A stretch of 31,080 nucleotides of DNA, from positions 1 to 31,080 of the forward strand of contig CAZNQW010000017.1 in NCBI GenBank assembly GCA_964575225.1, given 5' to 3'. The notes under the pieces are model-generated. The model saw only the letters and a program-made list of their open reading frames with translations. It was not told the DNA's origin and ran no database searches. Source of the stretch: CAZNQW01 sp964575225 (GTDB taxonomy: Bacteria > Chloroflexota > Anaerolineae > JAAYZQ01). Both the position numbers and the translations under genes were made by a program. Shown piece after piece: positions 28,025-31,080 of this stretch (within the stretch, counting starts at the first letter, position 1; each line of letters begins with the position of its first letter).

Positions 28025-28033
28025 GGTTCCCGA

Positions 28034-28360
28034 TCAGTCTTTGGAAATATCGATGCGGGCCTCTTTGGGCAGAGCCAAACCCGCCGCCACCTCAATGGCC
28101 TTGATAATCCCCACGGGCACCGGGCAGGCCGGGTGGTAGCAGTGTTTGGCGCCCAAAGCCAGCGTGCGAGGGCCTTCACCCCGGAACGAAATCTCCTGGA
28201 AGGGTTCGACCTCGGTCAGCTCCTCCGCCAGGTTCTGGATCGCCTGGCAATCACTCTGGATGTCCAGCACGCAACGCCTGCCCTCCATCCGAGCCTCGAC
28301 TGTGGCAGAAAAGCCACAGACTCCTGATACGATTTCTGCCCTCGACAACTCTACCTCCAT
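28034..28360 (-). CDS. Small Cys-containing protein, DUF6951-like
   Basis: The product is 108 residues with five Cys (15, 30, 38, 74, 79). The most distinctive segments are GVCGFSATVEA, IQSDCQAIQNLAEEL, EISFRG, KHCYHPACPVP and GIIKAIEVAAGLALPK. I recall this pattern from small proteins of anaerobes annotated DUF6951, but that label is from memory. Conserved Cys spacing suggests metal or cofactor binding; this is inference. It is read in the same direction as the dehydratase gene upstream, 94 bases away, and is probably in its operon. The ATG at 28360 has AAGGA only two bases before it; a TTG four codons later has a better-spaced GGAGG, so the start is uncertain by four codons. Confidence 0.75.
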   Translation of the reverse strand: MEVELSRAEIVSGVCGFSATVEARMEGRRCVLDIQSDCQAIQNLAEELTEVEPFQEISFRGEGPRTLALGAKHCYHPACPVPVGIIKAIEVAAGLALPKEARIDISKD

Positions 28361-28454
28361 GTTCCTTGAGTTTTGCGGTCCTGAGCTGCGCTGCCTGTGT
28401 CACCCAGACAAATGGACCTGCCTGGAAACCACCGACATGTCCGACACACGCATC

Positions 28455-30821
28455 TCACAGGATGGTATGCTCCGTGCGGGCAATGATCTCATCCTGCAGG
28501 GCTGTGGCCAGATCGCAGAAATAGTCACTATAGCCGGCGACACGCACAATCAGATCTCGATAAAGATCGGGAGTGCGCTGGGCCGCGCGGAGCGTCTCGG
28601 CATCGACGACATTGAACTGGATATGGTGGCCGTCCAACTGAAAGTAGGTTCGGATCAGGGACACCAGCTTGCTCAACCCCTCGTCGCCAGCCAGGATCTG
28701 AGGCGTGAATTTCTGGTTCAAAAGGGTGCCCCCGGTGCGGGCGTGATCCATCTTGGCTACCGACTTGAGGACGGCCGTCGGGCCGTTGCGATCGGCCCCT
28801 TGCACGGGCGACACACCCTCCGACAGCGGCTTTCCGGCCTTGCGTCCATCCGGCGTGGCGCCGATCACCGAGCCAAAGTAGATGTGACAGGTAGTGGGCA
28901 ACAGATTGATGTGGTAGGCGCCGCCCCGGGTATTGGGGCGTCCCTCGATGGCATGGAAATAGGCCTCGAACAGGGAAACCATGATGCCATCGGCCCTGTC
29001 GTCGTCGTTGCCGAACCGGGGCGTGCGGTTCAACAGAAGCTGGCGCTCTCGCTCATAGCCCTCAAAGTCGGCGGCCAACGCCGCCAGCAATCGCTCCATG
29101 GTCAGAGTTTGTTGCTCAAAGACGTGGGTCTTTAGGGCGCTCATGGCGTCGGTGGCGGTACCCAGGCCCACCCCCTGAATGTAGCTCGTATTGTAGCGCG
29201 CCCCACCGTCGTGATAGTCTTTGCCCGTGGCAATACAATCGTCGATCAACAGCGACAAGAACGGGGCCGGCATATAGGTGGCATACAGCCGCTCGATTAC
29301 ATTGTTGCCGGCAATTTTGACGTCGATCAGGTGTCGCAACTGCCCTTCGTACGCGGCGAAAAAGGCCTCAAAGTTGGAGAACGAGGCTGGCTCGCCTGTC
29401 TCGGGTCCCAACCGCTGACCGCTGCGGGGATCAACGCCATTGTGCAAGGCCAACTCGATCATTTTGGGCATATTGAAATAGCCCGTCAGGTTATAGTTCT
29501 CCTTGCCAAAGGCCCCCACCTCCACGCAGCCACTGGACCCACCCTGGCGGGCATCGGTGATCGATTTGCCCATGCGCACCAGCTCCTGCACGATCAGGTC
29601 GGCATTAAAGACCGATGGCTGGCCAAAGCCGGTGCGGATGATGCGCGCTGCCCGTTTGACAAACGGGTCTGGATTCTTTTTGCTCACCTGCACCGAGGAA
29701 CTGGGCTGCAGCAAGCGCATCTCCTCGATGACATCCAGGATGAGATAGGTCACGTCGCTGACCGCATCCGAACCATCGGGCCAGAGCCCCCCGGTGTTGA
29801 TCTGGGCAAAGTCGGTGTAGGTGCTGCTCTCGGCTGCCGTCACGCCTACTTTGGGCGGGGCGGGCTGGTTGTTGAACTTGATCCACAGACACTGGAGCAG
29901 CACCTCTGCCATCTCCCGTGTCAGGCTTCCATCGGCCAGGCCCTGTTGATAAAAGGGAGCCAGGTGATGATCCAGATGTCCTGGGCAAAAGGCATCCCAG
30001 GGATTCAACTCGCTGGTGACGCCCAAATGCACGAACCAATAGGCCTGCAGGGCCTCCCAAAAGTCCCGCGGGGCGTGGGCCGGAACTCGGGTACAGACCT
30101 CGGCGATTCGCTGAAGCTCTTGTTTTCTCTGAGGATCGGTTTCTTGGGCAGCCAGTTCGGCTGCGCGCTCGGCGTGGCGCTGGGCAAAGCGGATCACAGC
30201 CTCGGCTGCCATGTGCATGGCCTTGAGCTGTTCGCCTTTGGCATAGGCTTCAGGGTCGTGCAGATAGTCGAGGCTCGCCAGGTGACGGTCGATGTCCGCC
30301 TGCATGTCGCGCAGGCCACGGCGATAGATCTTGTCGTCGAGAACGGTATGGCCCGGCGACCGCTGCTCCATGAACTCGGTAAAGACTCCGGCCTCGTAGG
30401 CAGCCCGCCACTCGGGTGCCATCTCTTGAAAGATCAGCTCGCGCATGGAGCGACCCCGCCAAAAGGGGATGATCTGTTCGGCATAAATCTGGCGCGCCTG
30501 GGGGCCTACCTCAAAGCGCACCTTGTCGCGGGTATGGAGGATATCCAGGTCTTGCAGGCTGTGACAGCACAGTTCGGGATACGTAGGAGTGGCCTTGGGC
30601 GCGGGCCCCTTTTCGCCCACGATCAGTTCTCCCTCGCCCAGGTACAGGGTCTTGTGCTCCATCAGAAACAGGAGCGACCGCGCCCGCCGCACCGGGGCCG
30701 ACATTAAGCCGGTTTCCCGGCGGTAGAACTCGGTCATCAGTTCGGCCCGCTCGGTCGAGATCGTGGGTAGGGCCTCCAAGCTCTCTCGCCGGAGGGAGGC
30801 CACCCGTTCGCTCATTGCCAT
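28455..30821 (-). CDS. hypD: Trans-4-hydroxy-L-proline dehydratase, glycyl radical enzyme
   Basis: The product is 788 residues. The enzyme removes water from trans-4-hydroxy-L-proline to give pyrroline-5-carboxylate, which is then reduced to proline, in the anaerobic cytosol. The thiyl-radical Cys is in GGSSGCVEVGAFGKE (C432) with the general base E434. The glycyl radical site is RVAGYSDYF (G763). Residues recalled from Clostridioides difficile HypD (D278, S334, F340, C434, E436, Y450, G765) match D276, S332, F338, C432, E434, Y448 and G763 here with a constant offset of two, which favours HypD over choline, glycerol or isethionate enzymes. AGGAGGTG four bases upstream sets the ATG at 30821; an upstream in-frame ATG at 30845 precedes that site. 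The activating radical SAM enzyme is not in the window. Confidence 0.85.
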   Translation of the reverse strand: MAMSERVASLRRESLEALPTISTERAELMTEFYRRETGLMSAPVRRARSLLFLMEHKTLYLGEGELIVGEKGPAPKATPTYPELCCHSLQDLDILHTRDKVRFEVGPQARQIYAEQIIPFWRGRSMRELIFQEMAPEWRAAYEAGVFTEFMEQRSPGHTVLDDKIYRRGLRDMQADIDRHLASLDYLHDPEAYAKGEQLKAMHMAAEAVIRFAQRHAERAAELAAQETDPQRKQELQRIAEVCTRVPAHAPRDFWEALQAYWFVHLGVTSELNPWDAFCPGHLDHHLAPFYQQGLADGSLTREMAEVLLQCLWIKFNNQPAPPKVGVTAAESSTYTDFAQINTGGLWPDGSDAVSDVTYLILDVIEEMRLLQPSSSVQVSKKNPDPFVKRAARIIRTGFGQPSVFNADLIVQELVRMGKSITDARQGGSSGCVEVGAFGKENYNLTGYFNMPKMIELALHNGVDPRSGQRLGPETGEPASFSNFEAFFAAYEGQLRHLIDVKIAGNNVIERLYATYMPAPFLSLLIDDCIATGKDYHDGGARYNTSYIQGVGLGTATDAMSALKTHVFEQQTLTMERLLAALAADFEGYERERQLLLNRTPRFGNDDDRADGIMVSLFEAYFHAIEGRPNTRGGAYHINLLPTTCHIYFGSVIGATPDGRKAGKPLSEGVSPVQGADRNGPTAVLKSVAKMDHARTGGTLLNQKFTPQILAGDEGLSKLVSLIRTYFQLDGHHIQFNVVDAETLRAAQRTPDLYRDLIVRVAGYSDYFCDLATALQDEIIARTEHTIL

Positions 30822-30882
30822 GTTCCACCTCCTATTCCCACACACAGTCCCAGGCCTGCCGAGAACGTCGTAACGCCAAAAG

Positions 30883-30915
30883 CTCGATGCCTCAGTCGAG
30901 ACACCCAGATTCTGG
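30883..30915 (-). promoter_or_regulatory. Small inverted repeats in the hypD leader
   Basis: The proposed transcript leader of about 100 bases contains CTCGA/TCGAG arms (30883-30887 and 30896-30900) and the odd palindrome CCAGATTCTGG (30905-30915) just after the expected start of transcription. They could be operator half-sites or leader hairpins. No known riboswitch is recognised. Confidence 0.3.
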
Positions 30916-30930
30916 ACTCAGTTCGTCGTC

Positions 30931-30959
30931 ATTATAGCCGGTTTTCGAAAATCAAGCAA
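30931..30959 (-). promoter_or_regulatory. Promoter for hypD
   Basis: On the minus strand TTGCTT (30959-30954), a 17-base spacer and a perfect TATAAT (30936-30931) are followed by a leader of about 100 bases. The spacer contains the perfect palindrome TTTTCGAAAA (30942-30951), placed where a regulator could bind between -35 and -10. Confidence 0.6.
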
Positions 30960-30966
30960 CACTTTG

Positions 30967-31009
30967 AGCCAAGGGCGAAACGACGAGGACGCGGGTCCTG
31001 GCCTTGGCT
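30967..31009. repeat. Nested inverted repeat upstream of hypD
   Basis: AGCCAAGG (30967-30974) pairs with CCTTGGCT (31002-31009), and inside it AGGAC (30986-30990) pairs with GTCCT (30995-30999) around GCGG. It lies just upstream of the hypD -35 box. It may be the terminator-like end of an unseen gene or a regulator site. No T run follows on either strand. Confidence 0.5.
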
Positions 31010-31080
31010 TTCCGGGCAGGCCCCTGTCAAAGTCCTTAAAAACAAGCCGCAACCTTAGTAACCAGCACGTCACCCCCGCG

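Noticed and set aside
29211..30707. Plus-strand open frame of 498 codons opposite hypD
   Set aside because: The minus strand encodes a full glycyl radical enzyme with catalytic motifs. The plus frame has no recognisable domain and no start signals.
28455..30821. Choline trimethylamine-lyase, glycerol dehydratase or isethionate lyase for the glycyl radical enzyme
   Set aside because: The active-site text GCVEVGAFGKE and the residue pattern matching HypD with a constant offset fit hydroxyproline dehydratase better, and no microcompartment genes are present.

Overview
The window is an assembled, GC-rich bacterial contig end, most likely metagenomic. Its first 43 bases are Illumina library sequence and a 100-N scaffold gap lies at 20877-20976. 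The best guess for the host is a Chloroflexota (Anaerolineae-like) bacterium. The reasons are a YLPLVLR-type C-terminal tail on the giant surface protein, Thr-Pro-rich linkers between Ig-like domains, and the mix of FG-GAP, DUF11 and cadherin-like modules. This assignment is inference. A glycyl radical enzyme on the right implies anaerobic life. No rRNA, tRNA, CRISPR array or insertion sequence was seen.

Region 1 (44-8533, + strand) is the 3' part of a contractile injection system (CIS/eCIS, Afp/PVC-like) operon: a 5'-truncated VgrG/protein-D spike, a PAAR tip, a gp25-like wedge protein, a baseplate J-like protein and a tail-protein-I-like protein with an extra N-terminal Ig/DUF11-like domain. 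Two less usual genes follow. One is a protein with a DUF4159-like C-terminus. The other is a SAM methyltransferase with the regulatory domain typical of protein lysine methyltransferases. Tube, sheath, tape measure, terminator and AAA+ ATPase genes are absent and presumably lie off the contig.

Region 2 (8589-22096, + strand) starts with its own candidate promoter. It encodes three related proteins built from degenerate FHA and NEW3/COG1470-like Ig domains, two of them with membrane segments, and then a giant secreted surface protein (about 2828 residues if the gap is closed by its flanking overlap). That protein carries two 7-repeat FG-GAP sets, a PKD domain, a 7-repeat TolB/PD40 propeller, DUF11 domains and alternating cadherin-like modules. 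Topology places the FHA/Ig parts of the membrane proteins in the cytosol, where a CIS baseplate would also sit. A membrane-docking or signalling role for the set is a testable hypothesis and the best candidate here for an undescribed system.

Region 3 (22221-28024, + strand) is ordinary cell physiology: a RidA protein with an odd Cys-rich tail, a strongly palindromic intergenic element, a good sigma70-type promoter, a heterodimeric ABC exporter pair with one degenerate ATP site, and a spinster-like MFS transporter.

Region 4 (28034-31080, - strand) holds a HypD-type trans-4-hydroxy-L-proline dehydratase behind a clear promoter, followed by a small Cys-containing protein. The HypD-activating radical SAM enzyme is not in the window.
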